The position numbers and the translations under genes were made by a program. Source: CAITYL01 sp041651315 (lineage in GTDB: Bacteria > Verrucomicrobiota > Lentisphaeria > Oligosphaerales > CAITYL01). From it: a stretch of 64,000 bases of DNA. The stretch lies in assembly GCA_041651315.1 (NCBI GenBank), contig JBAZJM010000001.1, forward strand, positions 38,933 through 102,932, given 5' to 3'. The first letter of the stretch is position 1. Every line of letters starts with the position of its first letter. This document shows, in pieces, positions 1 to 7,660 of the stretch. The notes under the pieces are model-generated. The model was not told the origin of the DNA and did no database searches. It saw nothing but the letters and a program-made list of their open reading frames with translations.

Positions 1-1
1 G

Positions 2-460
2 TGTCATGAAGAATGCTCACTTGAAATGACACCTCCGAATTCCTTTCCGATTCACCCAGTTTGCTTTGAGTGTGTTCGAAAAGATCCGAATAAATATCTT
101 CGAAAATCAGCATTCATGTTAAATGGTCAGAAACCATCAATAAATGAACCGAGTGAAATAAACTCGATCATGTTCATATTTTGGTGTCTTATTTTTGGAA
201 GAAAAACACTCGATGAAGCAATAAGCAAATTGAGTATTCCGGAAGAAATGATCCGGAAGATGGATTCAAGACTTGAAGAGAATAGAATTTGGTCAGATGA
301 TGGGGTAATGACTTTTGATGAAAGTTCATTTAAAGATGAGAGGGTCTTCAATACCTCTCTTCTTTTATATGCACTAGTCGCAGATGGAAGAGTTGTTCGT
401 TCTCCTGAAGATCATAGATTCAAATCCCCGCCTGCATCACAGGCAGTCGTAAATCCGTGA
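2..460 (+). CDS. Zinc-binding hypothetical protein, 5' end outside window
   Basis: The reading frame is open to the left edge of the window, so the true start lies upstream; the first ATG inside the window is at 26. The residues before that ATG read C-H-E-E-C, and a second pair, CFEC, follows about 20 residues later, which together suggest a zinc ribbon at the N-terminal end. The rest is mixed charged and hydrophobic with no family I recognise. A zinc-binding role is inferred from cysteine spacing only. Stop at 458-460, just before the promoter region of the next gene. Confidence 0.6.
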   Translation, partial: CHEECSLEMTPPNSFPIHPVCFECVRKDPNKYLRKSAFMLNGQKPSINEPSEINSIMFIFWCLIFGRKTLDEAISKLSIPEEMIRKMDSRLEENRIWSDDGVMTFDESSFKDERVFNTSLLLYALVADGRVVRSPEDHRFKSPPASQAVVNP

Positions 461-465
461 TCGAT

Positions 466-483
466 CCAAGTACTTAAACTTGG
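466..483 (+). promoter_or_regulatory. Inverted repeat touching the SD of the next gene
   Basis: CCAAGT (466-471) and ACTTGG (478-483) form a perfect 6-bp inverted repeat with a 6-nt loop. The last two G of the right arm are the first two of the GGAGGT ribosome binding site at 482-487. The left part contains AAGTACT, seen close upstream of several other starts in this window. It could be an operator or an RNA hairpin that limits ribosome access; the sequence alone cannot decide. Confidence 0.4.
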
Positions 484-494
484 AGGTTTCGATC

Positions 495-1247
495 ATGACA
501 ACGACACAGACTACTAGCGATAAGACCACTGGACGCAATGCTGTGAGGGCGCTAAAGCAATTGATCAAGGATCAATCTACTACTGCGCCAGTTCCTGTCA
601 TATCGACAGATGATCCAGCAATTCTCGGTGCCGCCCGAAAGGGTAAGACGAAGGTTGTACAACTAGGCTTTGATCCAACTATCGCTAATGACGTTGTCAT
701 ATGCGTTGATTTGAAGGGAGCTCTCGAGACTGCTCAAGAGCAATATGCTGCTCTTCAAGTAAAGGTTCGTGATTACGGAAAAGCGAAGCATGATGCCTAT
801 AACACTGCATTCAATGCTGATACGACAACCGTTTGTATCCCTTATAAAGCGGAAGTCCCGTTTGACGAAGAAAGCGAAACTCCCGGATTTGAGACACGCT
901 ACGTGCAAGTTGTGTGTTCAAATAACTACACGGTAGCTTCAAAGACTGCTCTCGCCAATAAGACTGCTCTTGGAACGGAGCTTTACGGCAAGCTTTTCAC
1001 GGAAAAGACTGATGAGGTTTTGAAGCCAAACGCTGTGGAACTCATCAAGGGGATTCTTCTTGCTGCCGGTATTAAGGCTGCCGATCTTGACAAAGCTATG
1101 GAGTCCCTGTTCGATAAGGTTACTTCAGTGAAAGTCTCGGAAAATTACTCTGCGGAAGCTGCAAAGGCACCCGAGACTGCAAAGGCGATTCTTGCACAGA
1201 TTGTCACTCGTGCGGCCCCATCGCTTCGGTTCCCCGAACAGAAGTAG
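495..1247 (+). CDS. Abundant-looking hypothetical protein, 250 aa
   Basis: No family recognised. The start at 495 is chosen because a strong GGAGGT (482-487) sits 7 nt upstream; an in-frame TTG at 480 lies across that site and is unlikely. Codon use is rich in C- and G-ending codons (AAG, GAG, ATC, CTC), as in other probably highly expressed genes here, such as the putative SSB and the H1-like protein. The protein has a Thr-rich N-terminus and a long Ala/Lys/Glu-rich helical C-terminal part without signal peptide or membrane segment. It has its own promoter region and a strong downstream hairpin, so it is probably monocistronic. A virion or DNA-associated protein would fit, but this is a guess. 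Confidence 0.7.
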   Translation: MTTTQTTSDKTTGRNAVRALKQLIKDQSTTAPVPVISTDDPAILGAARKGKTKVVQLGFDPTIANDVVICVDLKGALETAQEQYAALQVKVRDYGKAKHDAYNTAFNADTTTVCIPYKAEVPFDEESETPGFETRYVQVVCSNNYTVASKTALANKTALGTELYGKLFTEKTDEVLKPNAVELIKGILLAAGIKAADLDKAMESLFDKVTSVKVSENYSAEAAKAPETAKAILAQIVTRAAPSLRFPEQK

Positions 1248-1254
1248 TCTGACT

Positions 1255-1299
1255 AAGGCATCTTTCCTGAGTGTATATTGAACTTAGGAAAGATGCCTT
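1255..1299 (+). terminator. 14-bp perfect hairpin overlapping next start
   Basis: The arms at 1255-1268 and 1286-1299 are perfectly complementary over 14 bp with a 17-nt loop. The repeat follows the stop of the upstream gene and would act as a terminator or RNA stabiliser for it. The right arm also contains the AGGA Shine-Dalgarno and the ATG (1293) of the next gene, and the loop holds GTGTATATTG, a promoter-like element. Read-through RNA would therefore hide the next start, while RNA begun inside the loop would not. Confidence 0.6.
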
Positions 1300-1475
1300 C
1301 AGAAGAATCAAAATCACCAACACCACCGGATCAAATCAATTTTTATCGAGCCGATGGTAGGTGTTTATGTCCTGTTTGTAACAAAGAGTATTACAAACAT
1401 CCATTCAGTGAACATCAAGGTTGGGATGGGCCTTATTTACATAAACTTTGTAATGGTGACTTAGTGAAGTTATGA
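1293..1475 (+). CDS. Small zinc-ribbon-like protein, 60 aa
   Basis: The protein has a CPVC pair near the middle, His residues in the following 15 residues and a later single Cys, typical of small phage zinc knuckles. The start at 1293 is preceded by AGGAA at a short distance; a TTG at 1278 is an unlikely alternative. It overlaps the next gene by ATGA, implying coupled translation. Function unknown. Confidence 0.6.
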   Translation: MPSEESKSPTPPDQINFYRADGRCLCPVCNKEYYKHPFSEHQGWDGPYLHKLCNGDLVKL

Positions 1476-1720
1476 CACCAGATAATATATCGAAGCCTAT
1501 CATTTCTCTCTTTCATGCTCGATTAGATCTCATTAGTGATGACAGTCCTTATAAAGCGACTTGTCCAACTTGTAAGACTGGAATACTTCTAGTTAGACGA
1601 ACTCAAAATCTTAGACTGTCTCGTCTGGATATATGCGTGTCTTGCGCCCAAAAATTTTGGTATCTTGATGATTCAATCAACGAAGAAACTTTCGAAGAAG
1701 ATATTGATGACCCCAGATAA
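1472..1720 (+). CDS. Zinc-ribbon protein, 82 aa
   Basis: Two CxxC pairs (CPTC and CVSC) about 30 residues apart give a classical four-cysteine zinc ribbon, followed by an aromatic FWYLDD segment and an acidic tail. The start overlaps the previous stop (ATGA). It resembles in layout the three zinc-knuckle proteins at 46.7-47.5 kb, which also have two pairs and an acidic C-terminal half. Role unknown; protein or nucleic-acid binding is possible. Confidence 0.6.
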   Translation: MTPDNISKPIISLFHARLDLISDDSPYKATCPTCKTGILLVRRTQNLRLSRLDICVSCAQKFWYLDDSINEETFEEDIDDPR

Positions 1721-1961
1721 ATCAGTTCAATTAGCGCAATCTTTACTAAAACAAGTAGAAATACCGTCAGGAGTTCGAGTAGTTTTAATATCTACCGATG
1801 AATCCGGGGAATTTCTTGGTGTTACTAGTAATGTGTCAAATGATGAGTTATTAAATATTCTCATTTGTGCCATCCGAGGGCATTCGAATACTATAAATAT
1901 TGAAGCTACACCAGACTTAATGGATTCGGTGGAATCGGTAGATCTATCAAAACGTAATTGA
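1707..1961 (+). CDS. Hypothetical protein, 84 aa
   Basis: No family recognised. The frame extends upstream to an ATG at 1665 inside the previous gene, but the ATG at 1707 is preferred: it lies just before the previous stop, as at other coupled junctions here, with a purine-rich GAAGAAG upstream. The product is a small alpha/beta-like soluble protein without cysteine pairs or membrane segment. Confidence 0.5.
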   Translation: MTPDKSVQLAQSLLKQVEIPSGVRVVLISTDESGEFLGVTSNVSNDELLNILICAIRGHSNTINIEATPDLMDSVESVDLSKRN

Positions 1962-1985
1962 TATACTGACAAAATCTATGCTATA

Positions 1986-2492
1986 TCATTTAGACGGATC
2001 TATAATTGGATCCGGGATTTCTTTTCTAGATTGAAGAGGTCTCGGAGAAGGGAAAGGGGTAATAACTTCTCGATGTGGATCTTTGCTATTCTTCGTGTTT
2101 CCTCTTATCGGAGAAACGATTTCTACAGTGCTGTATGATGATGCTGGTGGTTTTGGATCATCTGGATCTCTAACATTTACACCGGTAGCTCGAAGATAAC
2201 CAGCTAACCAACTTCGAAGCTCAAGTAAATCTTCATGGGTTTGCCGTATTTCTTTACTTTGACGTTCGCTCTCTTCTTTCAGAGCTTTCAACACCTCCAT
2301 AGTGTTATCTTTTGGACGGACGGGTCGGTTTATGTAAGCAACTAACGGTGGGACGATGATACCCGCTAATCCACTACCTAATGCACCGAAAACAATGATC
2401 AACTTAGCAGCAGTCCATCGTTTATGATGGGTGGCATCCGGGAAGATGCTATCTTCCTCCACTTTCGGTTTTTTTGATTCTGTTTCCACCAT
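1986..2492 (-). CDS. Single-pass membrane protein with coiled coil
   Basis: 168 residues. A charged N-terminus of about 28 residues is followed by one hydrophobic segment (roughly residues 29-52), then a Glu/Lys/Gln-rich coiled coil (about 65-95) and a Pro/Ser-rich tail. This is the layout of an inner-membrane-anchored protein with a periplasmic or cytoplasmic coiled coil. Size and topology are reminiscent of spanins or holin accessory proteins, but no defining motif is visible. It is divergent from the gene starting at 2516, with an AT-rich TATAAT-containing spacer of 23 bp. Confidence 0.55.
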   Translation of the reverse strand: MVETESKKPKVEEDSIFPDATHHKRWTAAKLIIVFGALGSGLAGIIVPPLVAYINRPVRPKDNTMEVLKALKEESERQSKEIRQTHEDLLELRSWLAGYLRATGVNVRDPDDPKPPASSYSTVEIVSPIRGNTKNSKDPHREVITPFPSPRPLQSRKEIPDPIIDPSK

Positions 2493-2515
2493 ATATAATA
2501 TCGAACAAGAGACTA

Positions 2516-2941
2516 ATGATACCGAATGTTATTTCATATACCCCAGTTGGAGTTTTACAACATGTTGTAAAGGCTTTTCAAATTTACAATAAAGACATTG
2601 GCCCTGACGGACTTGTCTCCCCTCGAGTAGAAGAATGGCTTAAAAATTTCAATAGTTTTTTCGCGTCTCCAGGGATCGGGTGTGATGCGATGATTTTTCG
2701 TGAAACACCTGCGATAATGCAAATGCCTAATGGTTCTGTTCAAAGGATGATACGTACCTCTGAGGTTAGATGTCGTGAACAACCATGCGCGTGGTTTCAA
2801 TATCAATTACGTGGATTTTCAGCAAAATTAGGTGTTCGTGTTTGTACGGATCATGTGAGTATAGCAGGGGAAGAAAAGAACTGGATAAAAACTATCATCG
2901 ATAAAGATCCCTTTGCAGTGTGGGAAATTATGACGGATTGA
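2516..2941 (+). CDS. Hypothetical protein, 141 aa
   Basis: No family recognised. The frame runs back to 2474 into the divergent gene, but the ATG at 2516 is preferred because TATAAT (2495-2500) lies just upstream and would give an RNA with a very short leader. The protein has four cysteines scattered through the second half and ends in the acidic WEIMTD. Confidence 0.5.
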   Translation: MIPNVISYTPVGVLQHVVKAFQIYNKDIGPDGLVSPRVEEWLKNFNSFFASPGIGCDAMIFRETPAIMQMPNGSVQRMIRTSEVRCREQPCAWFQYQLRGFSAKLGVRVCTDHVSIAGEEKNWIKTIIDKDPFAVWEIMTD

Positions 2942-2975
2942 TGTAACTTCTAATTATTCGATCGTATCTTATTCT

Positions 2976-3446
2976 ATGAATGCTAAAAATCGCGAATTTG
3001 AATGGCCAGAACAAAAAGATAAGCAAGTAGTCGCCAGTATTCAAATCGACGACACTCCTTGGACTATAACTGTAACGGCACATGCTTTCATCACTCAAAA
3101 AGATGGGATGCTTGGAGCCGGTCCAGTGGTTACTACCACTCTTTTTTATGCAGGTGGATCAAAAACTGCTGCTACGAATTGGACTCTGACGTCTAAAGAC
3201 TTGAGTAATTCTAAATGGAATCCCGAAGGGATTATTATTGCAGTTCATGAACACTTAGCAAAACGTGAAATTCCGGTTCCAAATAATATTGATATATCAA
3301 TGCAAACGGCATTGAACCAAGCAAGGAAGAATGCTTTTCTTGCGATGGTATCCGGTCAAGCACATGCATTGATTGGTGAAGTTTCATATGATGAAGCTAC
3401 CTCTGCTTGGGGAATTGCCGAAGTTGCAGCCATAATGGCAGAGTGA
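2976..3446 (+). CDS. Hypothetical protein, 156 aa
   Basis: No family recognised. The first two thirds alternate in a beta-strand-like way (VVASIQIDDTPWTITV), followed by a helical Ala-rich C-terminal third. No cysteine, signal peptide or membrane segment. A TATCTTATTC stretch close upstream of the ATG may be its promoter. It is upstream of a short-ORF region and a secreted protein gene in the same direction. Confidence 0.55.
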   Translation: MNAKNREFEWPEQKDKQVVASIQIDDTPWTITVTAHAFITQKDGMLGAGPVVTTTLFYAGGSKTAATNWTLTSKDLSNSKWNPEGIIIAVHEHLAKREIPVPNNIDISMQTALNQARKNAFLAMVSGQAHALIGEVSYDEATSAWGIAEVAAIMAE

Positions 3447-3475
3447 TTGTAGTTTTATAACAATAGGGGGATAAT

Positions 3476-3565
3476 ATGGATTCAATGCCACCTTGTCACA
3501 ATCTTCTGGATATTGCAAAAACACGTCGTAGGTTAGCATTCATGCGAGCACTCGACTTAATGTAA
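3476..3565 (+). CDS. Very small ORF with strong SD, 29 aa
   Basis: A strong AGGGGG ribosome binding site precedes the ATG at 3476. The peptide is basic and helical (KTRRRL). It ends at TAA (3563-3565), but the same frame then stays open to 3703, so this could be the first part of a 75-residue protein interrupted by one stop codon. See the next entry. Confidence 0.4.
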   Translation: MDSMPPCHNLLDIAKTRRRLAFMRALDLM

Positions 3566-3601
3566 GGGGTAAGACAATATAATGCCAGCACATGCGCTGA
3601 C

Positions 3602-3703
3602 ATGGATAAAGCACTCGATGAATATAATAGCGCATCTCGACAAGTACGAGAGTTGACTGAAAAAGAAAACTCTGAAAAAGAAAACTCTGAAGTAAAACTA
3701 TGA
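3602..3703 (+). CDS. Small helical ORF in the same frame, 33 aa
   Basis: This ATG-started frame is the in-frame continuation of the 3476 ORF after its TAA. It encodes a charged helical peptide containing a direct repeat, EKENS twice, encoded by a 15-bp DNA repeat. Its stop overlaps the start of the next gene (ATGA at 3700). Either it is a separate mini-gene, or 3476-3703 is one gene broken by a nonsense codon. Confidence 0.35.
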   Translation: MDKALDEYNSASRQVRELTEKENSEKENSEVKL

Positions 3704-4230
3704 ATATTAGAACGATTCTTTTAGTCGGTTCACTTGCTTGTTCAGCACTAGCTGCACCTGGAGGTTTTTGTGACAAGGATTTAGACGGAGCTAAATTCTT
3801 CGATCCTGACTATGAGACATATATATTAACTGAATTTAATTATAATGATGAAACATCTTTCGTAGATTCTATAACTTATACTACTAAAAAATATGAACAT
3901 TGTGAAAATAGTTGTCGGCCTCTTGCTGAGCATAACGCAGAGTTCATGGCTGAAGAGCGTTTATGGCAAATAGTTCAGTTGACTACCGGAAAGAAAGCTC
4001 GCTGGTCTTGTGGTGCAGAGATTAGATGTGAAGATCCTGATTTAGCTGAAAATGTTCATTGTTCAGTTGAAAAAGGTGACTGTGATGCAGATTGGTGGAA
4101 AGGTAGTCCATATATTTACACGAAAATAATCGAAACTTATGAAGTCGATTGTCGTGGAGACCGTAGTTGTAAATATGAAAATAAGTCTGCTGATGAATGC
4201 TGTATAGTGACTTCGGTGACTAAAAACTAA
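3700..4230 (+). CDS. Secreted cysteine-rich protein
   Basis: 176 residues. The N-terminus is a clear signal peptide: NIR, hydrophobic core, then SALA followed by AP, with predicted cleavage after residue 19. The mature part has about 11 cysteines and many acidic residues and so is probably held by disulphides outside the cytoplasm. No family recognised. A phage protein exported by the host Sec system could act at the envelope, for example in superinfection control or lysis; this is inference. Start overlaps the preceding mini-ORF by ATGA. Confidence 0.65.
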   Translation: MNIRTILLVGSLACSALAAPGGFCDKDLDGAKFFDPDYETYILTEFNYNDETSFVDSITYTTKKYEHCENSCRPLAEHNAEFMAEERLWQIVQLTTGKKARWSCGAEIRCEDPDLAENVHCSVEKGDCDADWWKGSPYIYTKIIETYEVDCRGDRSCKYENKSADECCIVTSVTKN

Positions 4231-4231
4231 T

Positions 4232-4528
4232 ATGGCTTATTGTGATTTTTGCAGCTGTAGCATGTGTCAGACTGGATGCTCAGAGACATGTTTAGCTGAT
4301 GGCTCCGATGTAAGAATCGGAGAATTTCCTGTTTTACATACTCAAACAGTAGATGGTCGATGGATTTGTAGCACGTGCTATACTTACGATTGCTGTGCTA
4401 ATGCCAAATCAGACCCGTGCAAGGGGCTTTGCGGAGAGAAGAAATGCGAGCATCGCCCGAAGCTCGTCAATGGTGAATGGACGTTTTGGACTTATCAGAT
4501 TATAGATCAGTCACCAAAACACCAGTAA
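4232..4528 (+). CDS. Cysteine-cluster metal-binding protein, 98 aa
   Basis: Very cysteine-rich: about 15 Cys in 98 residues, in pairs such as CDFC, CSMC and CSTC. No signal peptide, so a cytoplasmic multi-zinc protein is more likely than a disulphide protein. Begins one base after the stop of the secreted protein gene, so the two are probably co-translated. The 3' end overlaps the convergent gene at 4507 by 22 bp. Confidence 0.6.
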   Translation: MAYCDFCSCSMCQTGCSETCLADGSDVRIGEFPVLHTQTVDGRWICSTCYTYDCCANAKSDPCKGLCGEKKCEHRPKLVNGEWTFWTYQIIDQSPKHQ

Positions 4529-4917
4529 TCAATCTTCTCTATTACAGTCGGGGCAACTGTCGGGATAACATCAGCTGATGTTAATGGAATTGCTCCTGGA
4601 GCAGTTGGGGCAGCATAAACAAATTCTCCACCTGGCGGAAGATTGAAGGTATTGGAAACAGCGCCATTAAGGCGGACGCCAATTTCACTCGACATGTTAT
4701 TTCGAATAACGAGGAGTTTGGCAGCTGCTACACTTCCGAATGGAACTGGAATAACTGTTGGCGGTGAGACTACAATAGTCGTCGGAACATCAATAGATCC
4801 GGCTTGACCGCCGTTATAAGTTCCTCCAACTAACAAACTTGCAACTCCAGAATTAGCCGGAGCACTCGGGGGAGTATATTGGATATTGAGTGTAGAATTA
4901 AAGGTGCTAGCGGCCAT
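4507..4917 (-). CDS. Small virion-like structural protein
   Basis: 136 residues, rich in Ala, Pro, Thr, Val and Gly, with beta-strand-like repeats and hardly any charge (VRLNGAVSNTFNLPPGGEF). This composition is typical of phage head-decoration or tail-tip proteins. No family can be named. It overlaps the convergent Cys-rich gene at its 3' end. Confidence 0.5.
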   Translation of the reverse strand: MAASTFNSTLNIQYTPPSAPANSGVASLLVGGTYNGGQAGSIDVPTTIVVSPPTVIPVPFGSVAAAKLLVIRNNMSSEIGVRLNGAVSNTFNLPPGGEFVYAAPTAPGAIPLTSADVIPTVAPTVIEKIDYWCFGD

Positions 4918-4945
4918 TTGCTCTAGATTATAGATTGAAGGGCTA

Positions 4946-5299
4946 TCAACTCATCATAACTGAATACATGCAGCATGGTAATTCTTGACATCTATCGAAA
5001 TAACCTGGATGGGATATTCCGGTTTCGATATTTGCATGTCTCCACCCGAAGGCAGATGTTATATTGAACCAATCGTCTGGAATATTTGTTTTTCTAAAAT
5101 CAACTCTATGAATTGTTCCTAGTATTTCTGGATCACTAATACTTCCTGTAATATCAATTTCATCATCAAGATAAACATGGTTACTGATTATGTTTAACCA
5201 TGCGTCGTAGCTACAACCAATCTCAACGAGTTTTCTGAAGCCTTTTGTTGGCAAGATCACTCTTAAGTTCTTGATGATTTTTTCTCGGTCTATAATCAT
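4946..5299 (-). CDS. Hypothetical protein, 117 aa
   Basis: No family recognised. The frame extends to a GTG at 5341, but the ATG at 5299 is preferred because the longer version would run through the ribosome binding site and start of the divergent ORF at 5314. The C-terminal part contains a CQELPCC cluster and an aromatic FGWRH segment. Confidence 0.5.
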   Translation of the reverse strand: MIIDREKIIKNLRVILPTKGFRKLVEIGCSYDAWLNIISNHVYLDDEIDITGSISDPEILGTIHRVDFRKTNIPDDWFNITSAFGWRHANIETGISHPGYFDRCQELPCCMYSVMMS

Positions 5300-5313
5300 T
5301 TGTAGGGTATCTA

Positions 5314-5466
5314 ATGGAAAATACACAAAACCAAGAAGCACCGGTTCAAAATAAGAAGAGTAGTTGGCCGCCTCCTCAATCTAAATCAGTACCGGTTTCA
5401 AATCCTCCAATTAATTGGGATCGAAAAGATATTATTATACTCGATGATGACGGTGAAATCGATTAG
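5314..5466 (+). CDS. Small proline-rich ORF, 50 aa
   Basis: AGGG at 5304-5307 lies about 6 nt before the ATG at 5314. The product is polar and Pro/Gln-rich with a WPPPQS stretch and an acidic DDDGEID C-terminus, probably disordered. It lies immediately before and in the same direction as the 5484 gene. Function unknown. Confidence 0.45.
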   Translation: MENTQNQEAPVQNKKSSWPPPQSKSVPVSNPPINWDRKDIIILDDDGEID

Positions 5467-5483
5467 TTTAGTACTGTATTCGG

Positions 5484-5909
5484 ATGCGCGATATTGGCGC
5501 TAAACACATTACAGGTCCTCAAGCCGTTTTATGCGCTGCCGTGTCTTGGTGGTTATCCGGCTTTGATTTAGAAAAACTAACTCTTCATTTTGCTAAGCAA
5601 GTTCCACCAGAGAATTTTTGGTCAAGAAATCCTATAACTATTGCTAACGCTCTTCCTCTTTTCCCTTGGGAGAGAGTGAATAAACATTTTTGGGATTCAG
5701 CTCAATCAATTCCTGCTGTTCGTCGTATGACTGAACAAGCCGTTAGAGCTTGGAGAGCGAAGAGTAATTCTTATAAGATAGCAGAAGTTAAAGCATTCGT
5801 TTATTATTCAATTATGAAAGAAGTTGGAGAGATAGTTCTCAACTCCGATTTCATTAAAGAAAATGCTGTAGTAATAAATCATGCTCGTCGTAGAAGGACA
5901 AGAAAATGA
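5484..5909 (+). CDS. Hypothetical basic protein, 141 aa
   Basis: No family recognised. Largely helical, Trp-rich in the N-terminal half, with a strongly basic RRRRTRK end. The start is preceded not by a Shine-Dalgarno but by TTTAGTACTGTATT (about 5467-5480), a promoter-like pattern also found in front of 27202 and 50926, so the message may be nearly leaderless. Overlaps the next gene by ATGA. Confidence 0.55.
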   Translation: MRDIGAKHITGPQAVLCAAVSWWLSGFDLEKLTLHFAKQVPPENFWSRNPITIANALPLFPWERVNKHFWDSAQSIPAVRRMTEQAVRAWRAKSNSYKIAEVKAFVYYSIMKEVGEIVLNSDFIKENAVVINHARRRRTRK

Positions 5910-6319
5910 CGATGCCTCAACATGCAACCATAAGAAAAGAGTTGCTGGGCCCTAAATTCCCGGATAGTGGTTGGATGACTGGTAAGCAAATACTTATGCT
6001 AGTCATGTCGAGAGCAATCGGTACTCGTTACAAGAAAGATGAGGCTAGTGCTAATATAAGAAGCAACCTCTTTGACATCCTATTGATTCAATCCGGGAAA
6101 AGAGGTATTAGTATTGATAGACAAAAAGCCAGGGAATTGGTTGATTTAGTATTTATTGAAGAACAAAATTTTCTCTTAGTCACTCCGGATGGATGGGATA
6201 AAAAAATCGATTGTTTACTTGGAAATCAATACTGTAACAGATGCGGAATTCTTATTGAAATTGAGCATGATTTAATTGAGTGTAATGCTAGGATTCTGAA
6301 AGAAGTTATGGAGAGTTGA
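5906..6319 (+). CDS. Hypothetical protein with C-terminal zinc-knuckle/VMES tail
   Basis: 137 residues; the N-terminal 100 are of unknown family. The end contains CNRCG, a following His, and closes with ARILKEVMES. This matches the layout of the seven tandem zinc-knuckle proteins at 60.8-62.1 kb (CxxC, His, NDxAH, EVMxS), so the same small domain seems to be fused here to another protein. Start overlaps the previous stop (ATGA). Confidence 0.55.
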   Translation: MTMPQHATIRKELLGPKFPDSGWMTGKQILMLVMSRAIGTRYKKDEASANIRSNLFDILLIQSGKRGISIDRQKARELVDLVFIEEQNFLLVTPDGWDKKIDCLLGNQYCNRCGILIEIEHDLIECNARILKEVMES

Positions 6320-6719
6320 TTATCTCCTCTCCGTTTTCATCTAGTAAACTTTTCGATATACTCTCTGCAAGTTTTCCTATATCAGCACCCCAAATACCTA
6401 ATATTTGATCCATTCCATACTTCGACGTGTACATGAGCATGATTTCTTCTTCCAATTTTTCATTTCTGCAATCGGAATAAGTTGTTGCTATTTCTCGTAT
6501 GACGACTATAGGCCATGGTAATTCTGGTTCTTGCGGATCAAATTGTTTCGGTTCTCTTTCTAAAATTTCATGAACCAAATCTGCCCCCATAGACGATGCC
6601 ATAATGAGAAAGTCTTTTTCTGTTGGCTCTCGATCTTTTACTTGCCAGTCTTCCTTCGTGTAAAAAGTCAGTTCACCGAGAAGTCTGTCTCTGTATTTTA
6701 CGGATTTTTTCGTTGGCAT
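6306..6719 (-). CDS. Hypothetical acidic protein, 137 aa
   Basis: No family recognised. Soluble, helical and acidic (EEEIMLMYTSKYGMDQI). Converges on the previous gene with a 14-bp overlap of stops and diverges from the 6734 gene with a 14-bp spacer containing TTATACT. Confidence 0.5.
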   Translation of the reverse strand: MPTKKSVKYRDRLLGELTFYTKEDWQVKDREPTEKDFLIMASSMGADLVHEILEREPKQFDPQEPELPWPIVVIREIATTYSDCRNEKLEEEIMLMYTSKYGMDQILGIWGADIGKLAESISKSLLDENGEEIINSP

Positions 6720-6733
6720 GCTGAATTATACTG

Positions 6734-6934
6734 ATGGGAAAGAATAAACATGAATTGATTTCAGAGATGCATACTGGACCAGATGGCCGTGATTGGGATC
6801 TTATGTGTAAAAGATGTGGAATACGAGCGAGGCAAACTTTTGACGGATATGGGAGAGAGTCATTTCTTGTCTATGATCAGCAAAATTTCGATAACTGCGA
6901 TTTAGTTTTGATTCGATCCGTCATGAAATCATGA
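6734..6934 (+). CDS. Zinc-knuckle small protein of the VMxS family, 66 aa
   Basis: A CKRCG pair, a basic middle and a C-terminus reading NCDLVLIRSVMKS match the pattern of the zinc-knuckle array at 60.8-62.1 kb (CxxC, then NDxAHxVxxVMxS). The first conserved His is replaced. Role unknown. Lies just upstream of the coiled-coil/ABC operon but separated by its own 57-bp spacer. Confidence 0.5.
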   Translation: MGKNKHELISEMHTGPDGRDWDLMCKRCGIRARQTFDGYGRESFLVYDQQNFDNCDLVLIRSVMKS

Positions 6935-6991
6935 AATCATATCGTTATAAATTGACAACTGAAGTGTAAATTACGACGACAGGGAGATAAT

Positions 6992-7660
6992 ATGGGTCTT
7001 TTTGATCTTCTAGAGCGAACCGGTTTGGTTAAATCCACTGACACTGACGATAAACCTAGCCCCGTAAAGGGATCTGAACCAAAAGTAGCGGTAGCTGCCG
7101 TTGTGGTACCGAAATCTACTGGAGTTGATCCAGCTAAAATCGCTGCTATTGATGAATCTGTTCGTAAAGAACTGACCGGTGCTGTCGATGCCTCAGGTTC
7201 AAGATTCGTCACTGAGCTCACGGACACACTGACGACTTTAGAAGATGTTGTCACTGATGAAACGAAGAGATATGAGACTGCCCTTAAACTCTTGAAAAAG
7301 AAGGGCGTATCAATCACTGATATTGTTGGTGATCTTGATTCTTGTATCGGAGCTCTCGAAGCAAAAGACCGTGAATTCAGGAATCAATTACAGGACCAAT
7401 TTAAGAAAAAAGTCGGTTCTCGACAAGAAGCCGTACAAGGTTTCACTGATTCCATTGCTGCAAAGCAAGCTCAGATCGAAAGTTTGCAACTAGAAATCAA
7501 CCAGGCGAGATCTCAGAGAGATGAAGCTCAAAGAGGGATCACTGAAGAACAGTCGAAACTTGATCTTGTGACGGAGAGATTCTCCATCGCATACAAGTCA
7601 ATCAGGGCTGTCGTTGAAGCTCAAAGAACTAAAATCTCTCAACACGGAGGATCCGTCTAA
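6992..7660 (+). CDS. Coiled-coil cytoplasmic protein, first gene of ABC/OmpA operon
   Basis: 222 residues. After a Pro/Val-rich flexible stretch (about 20-50) most of the protein is a heptad-rich coiled coil (about 90-215, with alternating E/Q/K/R) and no membrane segment. A GGGAG ribosome binding site precedes the ATG, and AAGTGTAAATT lies about 20 nt further up. The composition is similar to PspA/IM30-type proteins, though I see no diagnostic PspA motif. The stop overlaps the start of the membrane coiled-coil gene, so the two are likely co-translated and may form one assembly. Confidence 0.6.
   Translation: MGLFDLLERTGLVKSTDTDDKPSPVKGSEPKVAVAAVVVPKSTGVDPAKIAAIDESVRKELTGAVDASGSRFVTELTDTLTTLEDVVTDETKRYETALKLLKKKGVSITDIVGDLDSCIGALEAKDREFRNQLQDQFKKKVGSRQEAVQGFTDSIAAKQAQIESLQLEINQARSQRDEAQRGITEEQSKLDLVTERFSIAYKSIRAVVEAQRTKISQHGGSV

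Noticed and set aside
5300..5341. GTG start at 5341 for the 4946 gene
   Set aside because: Would overlap the SD and start of the divergent 5314 ORF and has no SD of its own; ATG 5299 preferred.
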